Origin: Vibrio methylphosphonaticus
GTDB lineage: Bacteria > Pseudomonadota > Gammaproteobacteria > Enterobacterales > Vibrionaceae
Assembly (NCBI RefSeq): GCF_023634655.1
Contig: NZ_JAMKMS010000002.1
Location: 310,001 to 374,000 of the forward strand
DNA length: 64,000 bases
Direction of reading: 5' to 3'
Position numbers and translations under genes: made by a program. Below the pieces are notes generated by a model. That model did not search any database. It worked only from the letters and a program-made list of their open reading frames with translations, and was not told where the DNA came from. Below, piece after piece: positions 1-11,985 of this stretch (position 1 is its first letter; each line of letters begins with the position of its first letter).

Positions 1-133
1 CATGAGTGCCATTAAAATAAAGATTGATTTCATTGGTAAACTCCAGATAAAAACAGGTCGCTACCATAACCAAACGAGCTTAATCAATAAAATGTAAAGG
101 GAATAGAATTGGAGGGAAATGAACTAAGGTCAA

Positions 134-182
134 AAGGCAGTGATGATAAAAGAACAATTATGTCATTTATCATCACTGCCTT
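134..182. repeat. 17-bp perfect inverted repeat downstream of vpsT
   Basis: Arms AAGGCAGTGATGATAAA (134-150) and its exact complement (166-182) flank a 15-base loop. It lies about 30 bases beyond the stop of the leftward vpsT-like gene, so it could end that transcript, but neither side carries a clear run of T. A protein-binding palindrome or a transcript-stabilising hairpin is equally possible. Confidence 0.6.
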
Positions 183-215
183 GATATAGAAAGTGAAGCC
201 TAATCAAACATGCCG

Positions 216-893
216 TTAAACAAACTCATTCGATGCGATATTATTTTTTGCCCACAGTAACGCCTGAAGACGATTTTTCACTTTTATTTTTTTAAAGGTG
301 TTATGTAGGTGCGCCTTAACCGTATTCTCACTGACAAACAGTGAATCCGCAATTTGTGTGTTAGATGCCCCATCGCCAAGCAACTTGATAATTTGCTGTT
401 CTCTTTTGGTTAGCTTTGAGTAGTAAGGGCTGGTTTTTGCGCATTGTCTGCCCCGATAAAACTTAATGTATTCAAACACTAACTTTCGACTCATCCACAT
501 TTCACCACGCAAAATACACTCAAAGCCTGTTACCAGCTTGTCAAGATTATCGGTTGAATAGAATATCCCCACCAAATGCTGCCATTTCAGCATATCGGCA
601 TGAGAAAGGTCTGGTGATGTATTAATCAGCACTTCTTGTGCTTCAGCACTCAGGTTTTCCCGAAGATCTTGGTACCTCTCGATATGTTTGTCCGTCATAG
701 CTTGATGATCAACAATAACGACATCAAAACTGTATTCCTTTAAGCTAAGCTTACAACTACTTAAACGCTCTGGAGAGACAAGCTTGATCTGAAGATCAAC
801 CTTCTGCTCAATTGAGTCTTTAAGTAAGCTTGACTGTAGATTATTTTCCGCCAACAAAATCGCTTGTCGGGTCTTAACGTCTACGGTCGACAT
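216..893 (-). CDS. vpsT: VpsT/CsgD-type LuxR-family response regulator
   Basis: A 225-residue transcription factor of the VpsT/CsgD group, which in Vibrio binds c-di-GMP and activates biofilm matrix genes. The N-terminal half is an atypical receiver. The C-terminal ~65 residues form a LuxR-type helix-turn-helix (LTKREQQIIKLLGDG, then SENTVKAHLHN). Trp133-Met-Ser-Arg136 fits the W-[FLM]-[TS]-R c-di-GMP-binding motif of VpsT, at almost the same place as in V. cholerae. The start at 893 is chosen because AGGGAG precedes it by about 9 bases and it gives the family length (~224 aa). An upstream in-frame start at 1028 would add an implausible hydrophobic extension. Two GGDEF proteins elsewhere in the window could supply ligand, but no direct link is visible. 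Confidence 0.88.
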   Translation of the reverse strand: MSTVDVKTRQAILLAENNLQSSLLKDSIEQKVDLQIKLVSPERLSSCKLSLKEYSFDVVIVDHQAMTDKHIERYQDLRENLSAEAQEVLINTSPDLSHADMLKWQHLVGIFYSTDNLDKLVTGFECILRGEMWMSRKLVFEYIKFYRGRQCAKTSPYYSKLTKREQQIIKLLGDGASNTQIADSLFVSENTVKAHLHNTFKKIKVKNRLQALLWAKNNIASNEFV

Positions 894-1140
894 AACACAC
901 TCCCTGTCTGTATAGGTTCCGAGAATTAACTCTAAAGTTAACCTGTAATTTACATTCGTCAAGTGTCGGCTATGAGACACTAAGCCAAGAAGTAGCAATA
1001 ATAACATTATTATCAGTTGGTTAACCATAGCGTCTCAGGAGTGAGACTGTATACGCTTATTAAGTAGTTTGTTCACTTTTTGTGATAAACGTTTAAGCAC
1101 AACGTTTAATCGCGTAGATTCATATTAGAGAGGATAAAGC

Positions 1141-1164
1141 CGCGGTGTCGTGAATGACACCGCG
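1141..1164 (-). terminator. Hairpin after small gene at 1193
   Basis: CGCGGTGTC and GACACCGCG form a 9-bp GC-rich stem around GTGAAT. Read leftward it is followed by GGCTTTATCC, a weak T-run, so termination is likely but imperfect. The remaining bases up to 893 would hold the vpsT promoter; no clear sigma-70 boxes or operator were recognised there. Confidence 0.5.
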
Positions 1165-1192
1165 TGAATAAGGGTTACACTGCTAAGCGTAA

Positions 1193-1393
1193 TTAGTGTA
1201 ACGGCGCTGCGTTCTTGTCGCTAAATTTGCCGAAATACTGCTCTAAAATTTCAGGAGTCAACTTGCCTTCCGCTTCTAACTGTTTGAGCTTTTGCGCAAT
1301 TTCACGTTGCTCTTCAATTGAAGGAAGAGAGACTTCTGGCTCACCTTCTGTCTGAGTGGACATTGCCTCTAGTTCTTTCTCAAAATCACTCAT
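1193..1393 (-). CDS. Small conserved-looking protein, unknown function
   Basis: A 66-residue soluble acidic protein of a family I do not recognise. It has no signal peptide and no membrane segment. Residues ~20-55 (roughly IEEQREIAQKLKQLEAEGKL) look helical and may form a short coiled coil. AAAGG lies about 9 bases before the ATG and a GC-rich hairpin follows the stop, which argues that it is a real gene rather than a chance reading frame. It stands alone, with about 700 empty bases upstream. Confidence 0.6.
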   Translation of the reverse strand: MSDFEKELEAMSTQTEGEPEVSLPSIEEQREIAQKLKQLEAEGKLTPEILEQYFGKFSDKNAAPLH

Positions 1394-2098
1394 CGCCTAT
1401 TACCTTTACTAAGTTTCATAAATAAGATGTGTCAAATTCTGGCTAGTTTACTGGTTTTACGATTACGAGGCTAGCAACGCCGCATCATCTCTTGTCCTAA
1501 ACAATGATACGCCGCCCGTTTTGTCCGAAAGCAGGCACATGGAAAGATGCAACCACGTGAACCTCTTTAAAGCCCCTACATAGCGGTTACGATCTCGCCA
1601 GTTTACGCTCTATCGTCCAATACCATAGCAAGTGTCATAACAAGGGGATTGAACAATGATAAAGAAGCCCCTACATTATCGGTGCTAATGCGCACATTGA
1701 GAAAAATGATACGAGACATTTTGGTTATGAAGCTGAAAAACCGAGGTATTACTGTCTCATGACATAACAAATGGAACTTTCGGCTTTATCGAGCCTCTAC
1801 TACTTACTTAAGGCTCACCAGACAAACAAGCCACGCTTACTTTGTAGTACGCGAGCATACTGGAAATAATAGCAATAAAGGCCACGATAACTTTGGCGAT
1901 CAACACAACAGCAGAATCTAACAGTAAAACGGTGCCATGATGTTGATTTAGCCAATACAACGAGCCTTACCGGACCATTAAATTTAAAAGTACCGACCAT
2001 CGCCCGACGCGGGTATGCATACATGTTTAAGGCATATCACGTATATTCAGGTATATCGCACGTATTGAGTCGATACCGATTGAACAAGGAAACTAACC
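1394..2098. other. 705-base stretch without a supported gene
   Basis: No reading frame here has both a ribosome-binding site and protein-like composition. A 69-codon leftward frame at 1815-2024 lacks these and is cysteine- and tyrosine-rich in an unnatural way. The right end must hold the promoter and leader of the MoxR-Bat operon; AAGGA sits about 9 bases before its ATG. No structured RNA was recognised, but an unannotated sRNA cannot be excluded. Confidence 0.5.
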
Positions 2099-3055
2099 AT
2101 GCCTAAGCAAGCCTTTCAACAGCTTCAACATTACTTAGAATCACAGGTTATCGGTCAAGAAGCACTGGTCAAACAGTTATTAATCGCATTACTTGCCGAT
2201 GGACATATTCTTGTTGAAGGCCCTCCTGGACTCGCTAAAACAAGGGCGGCAAAGGCACTAGCAGATTGTATTGAGGGGAGCTTTCATCGAATCCAATTTA
2301 CCCCTGATTTATTGCCATCCGACTTAACTGGCACCGATATCTATCGCCCTGAGAGTGGCGAGTTTGAGTTTAAATCAGGTCCAATTTTCCATTCGCTACT
2401 GCTTGCTGATGAGGTCAACCGCGCACCTGCAAAAGTACAAGCTGCGATGCTTGAGGCAATGGCTGAGAAGCAGATCAGTGTCGGGCAAACCTCTTACCCA
2501 TTACCTGAACTTTTTCTTGTCATGGCAACGCAAAACCCTATTGAGCAAGAAGGCACCTATCCCCTACCAGAAGCACAACTCGACCGATTTTTGATGCATC
2601 TTGATGTCGATTATCCTGACGCAGAGAGTGAGTTGGCGATTTTAAAGCTTAATCGCGGTGAAGCCCTAGGGCACAACACGCCACCCCAACAAACGATTTC
2701 ACAATCAGAAATCTTCGCCGCTCGACAGCAAGTGCTCTCCATACATATGGCCGATACCATTGAACGCTATATCGTTCGATTGATTATCGCGACTCGTCAA
2801 CCGACTCAGTACAGTGACAAATTAGCGAAATGGCTAGAAATGGGGGTGAGTCCGCGTGCCACCATCGCTTTGGATAGAGCAAGCCGCGCCCATGCTTGGT
2901 TGGCCGGACGAGACTTCGTTAGCCCTGAAGATATCCACGCAGTGATCTACCCTGTTTTACGCCACCGACTACTGCTGAGTTATCACGCGCAAGCAGAAGG
3001 GATCACTGGCAATGATGTGGTTGACGAACTTCTTAGCACTGTTGCTTCTGCGTAA
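2099..3055 (+). CDS. MoxR-family AAA+ ATPase
   Basis: A 318-residue AAA+ ATPase of the MoxR family, presumed chaperones that act with von Willebrand factor A (VWA) proteins in metal insertion or envelope stress tolerance. Walker A is GPPGLAKT (residues 41-48) and Walker B with its following Asn is LLADEVNRAP (about 100-110). The sensor region MATQNPIEQEGTYPLPEAQLDRF is typical, and a C-terminal lid domain follows. It is full length and opens a six-gene rightward operon (2099-9263). The next start is 25 bases past its stop. Its substrates are probably the two VWA proteins encoded downstream; this is inferred from the conserved gene order. Confidence 0.92.
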   Translation: MPKQAFQQLQHYLESQVIGQEALVKQLLIALLADGHILVEGPPGLAKTRAAKALADCIEGSFHRIQFTPDLLPSDLTGTDIYRPESGEFEFKSGPIFHSLLLADEVNRAPAKVQAAMLEAMAEKQISVGQTSYPLPELFLVMATQNPIEQEGTYPLPEAQLDRFLMHLDVDYPDAESELAILKLNRGEALGHNTPPQQTISQSEIFAARQQVLSIHMADTIERYIVRLIIATRQPTQYSDKLAKWLEMGVSPRATIALDRASRAHAWLAGRDFVSPEDIHAVIYPVLRHRLLLSYHAQAEGITGNDVVDELLSTVASA

Positions 3056-3079
3056 CGAACATTTAGGCGGTAGGCAGTT

Positions 3080-4090
3080 ATGTTTTTTCAACGTCGATCA
3101 AATCAAGTGAGTCCCTTACAACAGGCGATTGAGCAGGGGAACTTACCTACCTGTAACGGTGTTAGCTTAACCGTAGACGAGCTCGCCTTTTACCAAACTC
3201 ATGGCAAACGGTGGCAACCACCCGCAAAGAGTTTGTGGTCGCAGCTTAACGGGGCGCATTTAAGCCCCCACAAAGGGCGTGGCATGACGTTCTCTGAGGT
3301 CAGGCAATATCAAGCCGGCGATGATGTTAGGCAAATAGACTGGCGGGTCACGGCGCGCACGGGCAAAGTGCACACCAAACTGTTTTCCGAAGAACGAGAG
3401 CGACCTGTTGTATTGTTTCTTGACTTAACACCGAGCCTATTTAGTGGCACTAAACTGTTACTTAAGTCTGTGCAGCTGTGTCATTTGGCTAGCCTTTTAT
3501 GTTGGGTAGCCGTTGCGAATAAAGACCGGGTCGGTGCAGTAATACGAACTCAGGATCGGCTTATTGAGTTACGACCTTCGTCATCTAAAGGCGCGGTATA
3601 CCAGCTTCTTAATACCATCGTGTCTACGCACAACCGCCAACTTGAGCCCAATATGAGCGCAAAGGCTGAACAGGCTCCCGCCTTTGCGCCGCAAGAGCAA
3701 AGTGACGTCAAAACCCAGGCATTTGATGCGCTGAGTAATCTTTGTCGAAAAGGCAGCGAAGTCGTACTTATTAGTGATTTTTCTACCACCACAGCCCATG
3801 ATTTTGACACGGTTAAGCGCCTTTCTCAGCACAATCGAGTGCGCGCCATTCAACTCTACGATCCACTCGATATCGCCGAGTGCAACAGCAAAGGGCTGCA
3901 ACGGGTTCGTGGCAAAATCAATGACATGACACTCGACATGAGTAGCGCTCGTACGCGAGCTGCTATCAAACAAGCGTACCTTGACCATCACAGCCGCATT
4001 CAATATGAACTCGCATCATTTGGGATACATTTATCGCAGATTTCCACTGGTGCGCCATTACTTCAACAAATTTTAGAACGCCAATCATGA
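3080..4090 (+). CDS. DUF58 domain protein
   Basis: A 336-residue DUF58 protein, the usual partner of MoxR ATPases. The signature is GRGMTFSEVRQYQAGDDVRQIDWRVTART, shared across the family (G-x-D-x-R-x-I-D-W), followed by a VWA-like fold in which VVLFLDLTPSLF corresponds to the first strand. The canonical metal-site serines are only partly present. No signal peptide or strong membrane helix is seen, so it is probably cytoplasmic or peripheral. Its last four bases overlap the next start (ATGA at 4087-4090), indicating translational coupling. The biochemical role of the family is not established. Confidence 0.88.
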   Translation: MFFQRRSNQVSPLQQAIEQGNLPTCNGVSLTVDELAFYQTHGKRWQPPAKSLWSQLNGAHLSPHKGRGMTFSEVRQYQAGDDVRQIDWRVTARTGKVHTKLFSEERERPVVLFLDLTPSLFSGTKLLLKSVQLCHLASLLCWVAVANKDRVGAVIRTQDRLIELRPSSSKGAVYQLLNTIVSTHNRQLEPNMSAKAEQAPAFAPQEQSDVKTQAFDALSNLCRKGSEVVLISDFSTTTAHDFDTVKRLSQHNRVRAIQLYDPLDIAECNSKGLQRVRGKINDMTLDMSSARTRAAIKQAYLDHHSRIQYELASFGIHLSQISTGAPLLQQILERQS

Positions 4091-4689
4091 CCCCAACCAT
4101 ATCGCATCCATTAGAACTGAGTTCACTGACCCTACCGGCAGCCCCATCATGGTGGCCCCTTGGTCCGGGTTGGTGGATTTCGGGATTAGTTCTCGCTTTC
4201 ATTATCGTAGGCGCACTATTTTGCTACCGACGAAACAAACAAAAAACACGAGCCAAACGTGCCGCGCTTAATTTGTTCAAGATAGAACGGGACACCTTAA
4301 CGCCGTCTTCCGCGATTGAAGTCGTTCGACAAGCGGCGCTCAGTTACTACCCTAGGCAAGATATTGCGAAATTAAATGGCCAAAGTTGGTATCAATTTTT
4401 AGATTCACAACTGGCAGAGAGTCTCTTTTTTCCCAATCAAACACAGTGGAATCAGGCACTTTACTGCTCGAAACATGCTTATAGCTCTCATCGCTCTGAA
4501 ACGCTCAATGGTGCAACCCTTACTAATGTCAAAGATCATGCTCAAGCCAGAAATAAAGAGGACGCCGATGCCATACCAGCGGTCTCGCATCAAGATATAG
4601 AACACCATACGCTAGTCGCGGATTGTGAACGCTGGATTCAACAAGCACTGCCGCCAAAACGCAAGTACCGCAATTGGAATAGGGGCTAA
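4087..4689 (+). CDS. DUF4381 single-pass membrane protein
   Basis: A 200-residue protein with a proline-rich N-terminus (LSSLTLPAAPSWWPLGPGWW), one membrane helix (about residues 30-47) followed by a basic stop (YRRNKQKTRAKR), and a helical cytoplasmic part. This is the architecture of DUF4381 proteins, which occur between the DUF58 and BatA genes of this operon type. It is coupled to DUF58 by a 4-base overlap, and batA starts 2 bases after its stop. The tail after about residue 130 is hydrophilic and probably variable. Function unknown; a scaffold for the VWA proteins is a guess from position. Confidence 0.82.
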   Translation: MTPTISHPLELSSLTLPAAPSWWPLGPGWWISGLVLAFIIVGALFCYRRNKQKTRAKRAALNLFKIERDTLTPSSAIEVVRQAALSYYPRQDIAKLNGQSWYQFLDSQLAESLFFPNQTQWNQALYCSKHAYSSHRSETLNGATLTNVKDHAQARNKEDADAIPAVSHQDIEHHTLVADCERWIQQALPPKRKYRNWNRG

Positions 4690-4691
4690 AC

Positions 4692-5649
4692 ATGTCACTG
4701 TCATTTGAATGGTGGTGGATGTTCTTTCTTACCCCACTGCCCTACTTTGCTCATAAAATACTGACGCCAAATGTCGCCTCCACCCGCATCATTTTGCCGC
4801 ATTTGACTGCACTTCCAGAGCAAGCAAATCGTGTGAGAAATGTGGGGAAATTATTGGCAATCAGTGCATGGTTACTGCTCATCATCGCCAGCGCTCGTCC
4901 AGTTTGGCTTGGTGAACCCATTGAGATACAGCCTAAACATAGAGACATGATGCTGGTTATTGATCTCTCTTACTCAATGAGTAAAGAAGACATGGCGTTT
5001 CAAGGGGATTACATAGACCGACTAACCGCGGTGAAGCACGTCGTCTCTGACTTTGTCGATAAGCGTAAAGGAGATCGTATCGGGTTGGTTTATTTTGCTG
5101 ATCATGCCTACCTGCAAACACCGCTCACGTTTGATAGAGAAACCATCAAACAACAACTGAATCAGACCGTTTTAAAGTTGATTGGCACACAAACCGCGAT
5201 TGGCGAAGGAATTGGGCTTGCGACAAAAACATTTATCGACGGGGATGCACCACAGCGAGTGATGATCTTACTCAGCGACGGCAGCAACAACGCTGGCGTT
5301 ATCGACCCGATAAAAGCGGCTGAAATTGCGAAGAAATACCAGACCACGATCTACACCATTGGTGTAGGCGCTGGTGAAATGCAGGTGAAAGACTTTTTCA
5401 TGACTCGAACGATTAATACTGCAGAAGATTTAGACGAGGAAACGTTAACTCAGATCGCGACCATGACTGGCGGTGACTATTTTCGAGCCAGAAATGCGCA
5501 AGATCTTAGCAAAATATATGACACGATTAACGCACTGCAACCAATCACTCAAGCGACACAAAGTTGGCGACCTCAAACCGAATGGTTTTGGTTACCAGCG
5601 TCACTCGCCTTGATGTTACTTAGCGCGCTACTTTTCGTTAGGAGAGACG

Positions 5650-5657
<8 letters not shown>
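4692..5657 (+). CDS. batA: BatA-like VWA-domain membrane protein
   Basis: A 321-residue VWA protein anchored by N-terminal membrane segments (residues ~5-20 and 52-68) and a C-terminal helix (~295-315). The metal-ion-dependent adhesion site is intact: D91-x-S93-x-S95 (DLSYSMS), a threonine in QTPLT, and a later aspartate in LLSDGSNNAG. Bat proteins (Bacteroides aerotolerance) are thought to form an envelope complex with BatB, BatD and the MoxR ATPase. The 3' end overlaps the next gene by 8 bases. Confidence 0.88.
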
Positions 5658-7604
<1,947 letters not shown>

Positions 7605-7605
<1 letters not shown>

Positions 7606-9263
7606 TGAAAAACATGAAATTGCATCCTTTGATCCTAAGCCTAATGCTCACTTTGTGTGGACTTATTAGCTTTCCCTCTTGGGCATTAACCGTTACCGCT
7701 AGCGTTAATAAAACCAAAGTGAGTAAGGACGAAGTCATTCAACTGCGCATCGTCGCCGACGAGAAACTCGACGGGAGCAAAGTCTCCTTTGACAACCTGA
7801 GCGATGATTTTTACACCGGACGTCCCAACTTCAGTTCATCGGTAAACATTCTCAACGGGTCGCGCACCGACAGCAGTGTCTGGACCATTGCCATCGCCCC
7901 GCAGCGAATTGGGAAAATCACCATCCCTAGTTTTGATGTGGACGGAGTAAAAACCTCACCAATAACCTTAAGCGTCACCATCGACGAACAAACACCAACC
8001 ACCGATGACATGATTGAAGTCAGAACACAGATTGGCAAGCAAACTCTGTTTCCGAAAGAAAGTACCCTGCTCGACACGCGCATAATCGTCAAAGTGGATC
8101 CCCGCCTGTTACAAAACCCAGAAATGGTCCAGCCACGTGCTGACGGCGTAACATTAGCGCCGGTTGGTGAGCCTAAGCAGTATCAAGCGGTGCTAGACGG
8201 TATGGACGTGTTAATCATCGACCAACAGTACAGAGTCACGGCGCAGAATGCCGGGGCATTTACGCTTCATGCGCCAACACTTTCCGGGGGCGTGCTCTAT
8301 GGTAATAACCGCAGTGGAACAACCAAAATTCTAACACTTAACCCTGAAGCACCCACACTCGCCTTAACAGTACAGCCGATTCCAGAGCACTATCAAGGGG
8401 TTTGGTTACCGACGTCTGCACTTTCACTGACGCAATCTTGGCAACGCGCAGATGGTAGTCTTGTGTCCACGCCACACACTGACATGGCAACTGGCGATGC
8501 GCTCACCCGAACCATTACCTTACAGGCAATGGGTCTGACGGCAAATCAGCTTCCTAACTTAGCACTACAAAATCCCGATGGGTTTCGTGTCTACCCTGAA
8601 AAACCGACGTTTGTTGAAAACAGTGATGGCTCAGTAACCATGACAACTAAGCAAGTCTTAATTGCCAAGAAAACGGGAGAATACCACCTCCCTGAGCTGA
8701 CGATAAATTGGTGGAATACGGATACAAACCAAGCCGATCAATCCGTTTTGACGGGTCTCTTAGTTAACGTTGAGCAAAGTGATGAAGCGGCCGCTTTAGA
8801 ATTAAATGGCGGTTCGCCTTCGTCCACCGTTACCGTCGTGCAAGATTCTGGATTTTGGCCTTACCTAAGTGGTGTACTTGGTGTGCTGTGGGTAATTTCA
8901 ACATTGATGTGGTATCGCGCTCACAAACGAGCGTCTCTTTTAGGTTCTGGCTCCCTATCGAGCCACAGTCGTGATTCGCTTCATGAACCAAACTTGCTTC
9001 ATAAACAACAGTTAATACAAGCGATTAAAGATAAAAATGCCATCAAGGCGCAATCTGCGTTTCATTTGTGGGTGAAAGAAAATCCGGGGTTATTAGCGCA
9101 AGACGTCGAGAATATTCAAGCGTATTTAACGCAGATGAGCCGCAGCGTATTGGTCGAAGAGAACAACACAAATTGCACAAACAACGACGACACCAAAGCA
9201 GTGCTCGCGCTAATTGAAGGCTGTCGCGTTTCGGATAAAAGCTCTGAACTGGCTCACTTGTAA
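7605..9263 (+). CDS. batD: BatD-like exported protein
   Basis: A 552-residue BatD family protein. It has a cleavable signal (residues ~1-26, ending SFPSWA), then beta-rich immunoglobulin-like repeats with the family's start LTVTASVNKTKVSKDEVIQL, a membrane helix at about 412-432 and a cytoplasmic helical tail. It is thought to bring a large periplasmic domain to the BatA/BatB complex. Its ATG overlaps the previous stop (TAATG). No clear terminator follows directly: the next hairpin (9382-9410) serves the opposite-strand porin and may stop both. Confidence 0.85.
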
Positions 9264-9381
9264 GCCATTAAGTCTCATTGCTGAGTGCTGTGTTCCGTTA
9301 AGTCCATTTCGTTGAGGCTAACGTTCACGGTAATGGCTATGAATCGCGCACTGCTATAACGCAGGTTAGAAACACGCGGTA

Positions 9382-9410
9382 TAAAAAAAGCGCCTTAATA
9401 GGGCGCTTTC
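9382..9410 (-). terminator. Bidirectional intrinsic terminator
   Basis: AGCGCC (9389-9394) pairs with GGCGCT (9402-9407) around a short loop. Leftward the stem is followed by seven T's, so it ends the porin gene at 9447. Rightward it has TTTC only and may also catch the Bat operon transcript. Confidence 0.8.
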
Positions 9411-9446
9411 AGCAATGACTAACTCATTGTTAGCATCGGATATCGC

Positions 9447-10499
9447 TTATAGGTAGAAACGAGTACCGATGATGAATTGGTTGTCTTTACGCTTACGGTA
9501 ATCAACTGTGCTGCCAGTTTCGCCTTGGTTGTCGAAGTTGTAGCCAGTGTATGCACGTAGACGTGGAGAGATTGTGTATTCAGCTTGAACAGACGTACCA
9601 GACTTAACGCGAACGTCATTCTGTGTGTCTTTCATCTCTTCGTGCTTAAGAATTAGGTTAAGACCCATGTCTAGACCATAAGCAAGGATAGAATCGAATG
9701 CTTCAGTTTCGTTGATAAGTTTGCTATCAAACGAGTTCATGTTCTTGTTGCTTGCTAGTGTAGCGGCAACGTATAGACCAGAACCGAAGTTACCGTACTT
9801 ACCAGATACTAGGTGAGAATCAGCAAGTTTAGCTACGCCACGCTCAGTGATGTTGCCACTGTTAAATGCGTAGTTAGCGTTAAAGCCTGCAATAGTGTAA
9901 CCAGCAACAACTTGTGCACGGTTAGTAGAGCTGATCCATGTATTGTTAGCGTCTTTAGGATCAACGACTGAATTTGCACCCTGCCAACCAGCACCGATAG
10001 TTAGTGCACCAGCCGTATCGAAATCAATTGTGTTTGAGTAAGCCGCTAGTTTGTCCGCACGAGCGGTACCAAAAATACCTTGGTTGTCGTATAGGAAATC
10101 GTTTGACCAACCGATTGGCGTATCAACAACACCTGCCGCCATGTAGTACGGAGACCACTGTGTACCCGCCGCGATGCGGCCGTAAGTCTCGTGACCAAGA
10201 CCAATGTAGCCTAGACGAGTTTTGAATGTGTCTTTGCCACCTTCAAGCATGTTCATCGCCCATTCCGCTTTGAAGTCTGCCTTGAAGCCGTGACCAATAT
10301 CTTGGATTACTTCGATGTTGATACGTGGCGATTTCTCTTCAACACGTGCATCTTTACCAGCGTGAGCACCCGTTAGACCGATAGTCGCGTGACCACCGAT
10401 AGACATTTGAGTACCTTCTTTGTTGTACACTTCTAGTGCGTTTGCTTGAGTACCGATTGCAGCAGCTGTTACTGCAAGTGCTAATAGTGTTTTGTTCAT
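9447..10499 (-). CDS. Outer-membrane trimeric porin (paralogue 1)
   Basis: A 350-residue general porin. It has a signal peptide ending in ANA, then LEVYNKEGTQMSIGGHATIG, alternating amphipathic strands, and a C-terminal strand ending in Phe-Tyr-Leu. Most outer-membrane barrels end in aromatic Phe; here Leu is last, as in paralogue 2. The start at 10499 has GGA about 9 bases upstream. An in-frame ATG at 10511 has no ribosome site. It is clearly a sister of the gene at 10912 and more distant from the three rightward porins. Substrate preference cannot be read from sequence. Confidence 0.9.
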   Translation of the reverse strand: MNKTLLALAVTAAAIGTQANALEVYNKEGTQMSIGGHATIGLTGAHAGKDARVEEKSPRINIEVIQDIGHGFKADFKAEWAMNMLEGGKDTFKTRLGYIGLGHETYGRIAAGTQWSPYYMAAGVVDTPIGWSNDFLYDNQGIFGTARADKLAAYSNTIDFDTAGALTIGAGWQGANSVVDPKDANNTWISSTNRAQVVAGYTIAGFNANYAFNSGNITERGVAKLADSHLVSGKYGNFGSGLYVAATLASNKNMNSFDSKLINETEAFDSILAYGLDMGLNLILKHEEMKDTQNDVRVKSGTSVQAEYTISPRLRAYTGYNFDNQGETGSTVDYRKRKDNQFIIGTRFYL

Positions 10500-10851
10500 T
10501 ACGATTTCCATATTGACGGCTTATTATCGAACGATGTCGCTCGATAGGTGTTTAAAGGGCTTCTTTAACGTGAAACGCTGGCAGGCGATTCGGGGTTAAA
10601 GACACTAAAAACGTGAACTTGAAATATGGAATTACTTTAAATTGAGAGTTCCCGAATGTGTCGTGAAACAAACTGAAATTTTAGAAGATCAACACACCAT
10701 CATTTACTACCTTTAAAACAACCACTTAAAACTAAAGATTTATAAACCATGAGATCTACCCACCTTTTACTAGGTTTTCTTTCCTTTTTCTCATTCGTTA
10801 TGTGAATCACTTGCAATAACTGACATTCAGCACGCAAACGCCAGATACAGA
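10500..10851. other. Porin 1 upstream region
   Basis: Control region for the leftward porin at 9447. It is A/T-rich near 10620-10760 with no recognisable CRP or Fur site. A short leftward frame at 10700-10882 runs through the porin 2 terminator and is not considered a gene. Confidence 0.4.
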
Positions 10852-10877
10852 AAAGCCGCTCACAAGGAGCGGCTTTC
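10852..10877 (-). terminator. Intrinsic terminator of porin 2
   Basis: AAAGCCGCT and AGCGGCTTT form a 9-bp stem around a 7-8 base loop. Reading leftward a TTTTCTGT tail follows. It lies 35 bases past the stop of the porin gene at 10912. Confidence 0.85.
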
Positions 10878-10911
10878 ATCAAACTGTTGGAGCTAAATGG
10901 TCATTTTTTCC

Positions 10912-11985
10912 TTATAGGAAGAAACGAACACCTGCCATCCATACGTTGTCACGAGTGTTGTCTTCTTTGAACTTGCCTGTACCTTCTAGGTCAAATTCGT
11001 AGCCTGCGTATGCACGCATGCGAGATGTTACGTCGTACTCAGCTTGGATTGCTGTGGTTGAGTAGATAGTTTCGCCATTGTAACCTTGACCACCTTGATC
11101 TCCGTCATATTTAACAGATTCGTAGTTGATCGATAGGTTTAGGCTGTTAGATAGACCGTAAGCTAGAATCGCTTCATAAGCTTTAGTGTCATCTACTTGG
11201 TAGCCTTCGTAGCTATTCATGTATTGGTTCATTGCGTAAACACCAGCTACATAAATACCTTTACCGTAAGTACCATACTTAGCAGAAACTAGGTGAGATG
11301 TTGCTTTATCATCAACTGACTCTGTTGCAGATGTGATATCACCACCAGTGTATGCGTAGTTAACGCCAAAGCCAGCAACATCATAGCCAAGAGCTACTTG
11401 TGCACGTTGACCGAAGTTATACTTAGCAGTATCTGCGTTGTTGTATGTATTTTGGACGTCAGTGGCACCTTGCCAACCTAGACCAAAGTTGAATGCGCCA
11501 GCGTTAGCAAAATCGAATGCATTTGAGTAAGCAAGCATAGCGTCAGCACGGCCAGTACCTAGCGCGCCGTGGTTGTCGTATAGGAAGTCATTCGCGAAAG
11601 CGATTGGAAGATCCGCAACACCACCAGCATTGTAGTAAGGTGCCCATTGAGTACCTACTGCTACACGACCCATCTCTTCATGGCTTACACCGATGTAACC
11701 AAGACGAGTAGTGAAAGAGTTGTCGCCGCCGTTAAGCATGTTAAGCGCCCACTCACCTTTAGCATCAGCAGTAAAGCCGTTGCCTAGATCTTGAGTCGCT
11801 TCAAAGTTGATACGCGGAGAAACAGAGTTTACGCCAGCTGCTTCTGATTCAGCGTCCATTACGCCTACAGAAACGTGACCGCCTACTGCGAAAGTAGAAC
11901 CGTCTTTGTTATAAAGCTCAACTGCTTGTGCAGAAGTACCGAATGCTGCAGCTGCCACTGCTAGTGCGATAAATTTTTTGTTCAT
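10912..11985 (-). CDS. Outer-membrane trimeric porin (paralogue 2)
   Basis: A 357-residue porin closely related to the gene at 9447. Both share the signal peptide style, VELYNKDGSTFAVGGHVSVG after cleavage at AQA, and the block FLYDNHGALGTGRADAMLAY in the constriction-loop region, and both end FFL/FYL. The start at 11985 is favoured over the ATG at 11997 by analogy with its sister (same GGAAATC leader). Leftward transcription starts in the divergent region before 12695. Separate terminators mean the two sisters are independent transcripts or a read-through pair. Confidence 0.9.
   Translation of the reverse strand: MNKKFIALAVAAAAFGTSAQAVELYNKDGSTFAVGGHVSVGVMDAESEAAGVNSVSPRINFEATQDLGNGFTADAKGEWALNMLNGGDNSFTTRLGYIGVSHEEMGRVAVGTQWAPYYNAGGVADLPIAFANDFLYDNHGALGTGRADAMLAYSNAFDFANAGAFNFGLGWQGATDVQNTYNNADTAKYNFGQRAQVALGYDVAGFGVNYAYTGGDITSATESVDDKATSHLVSAKYGTYGKGIYVAGVYAMNQYMNSYEGYQVDDTKAYEAILAYGLSNSLNLSINYESVKYDGDQGGQGYNGETIYSTTAIQAEYDVTSRMRAYAGYEFDLEGTGKFKEDNTRDNVWMAGVRFFL

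Noticed and set aside
1..3. Possible start codon of a leftward gene leaving the window
   Set aside because: Only one codon is visible and no ribosome-binding site precedes it, so nothing can be claimed.
1815..2024. 69-codon leftward frame in the gap before the MoxR gene
   Set aside because: Odd composition (many Cys, Arg, Tyr), no ribosome site and no family resemblance.
10700..10882. 60-codon leftward frame between the two leftward porins
   Set aside because: It starts inside the porin 2 terminator hairpin; no ribosome site.
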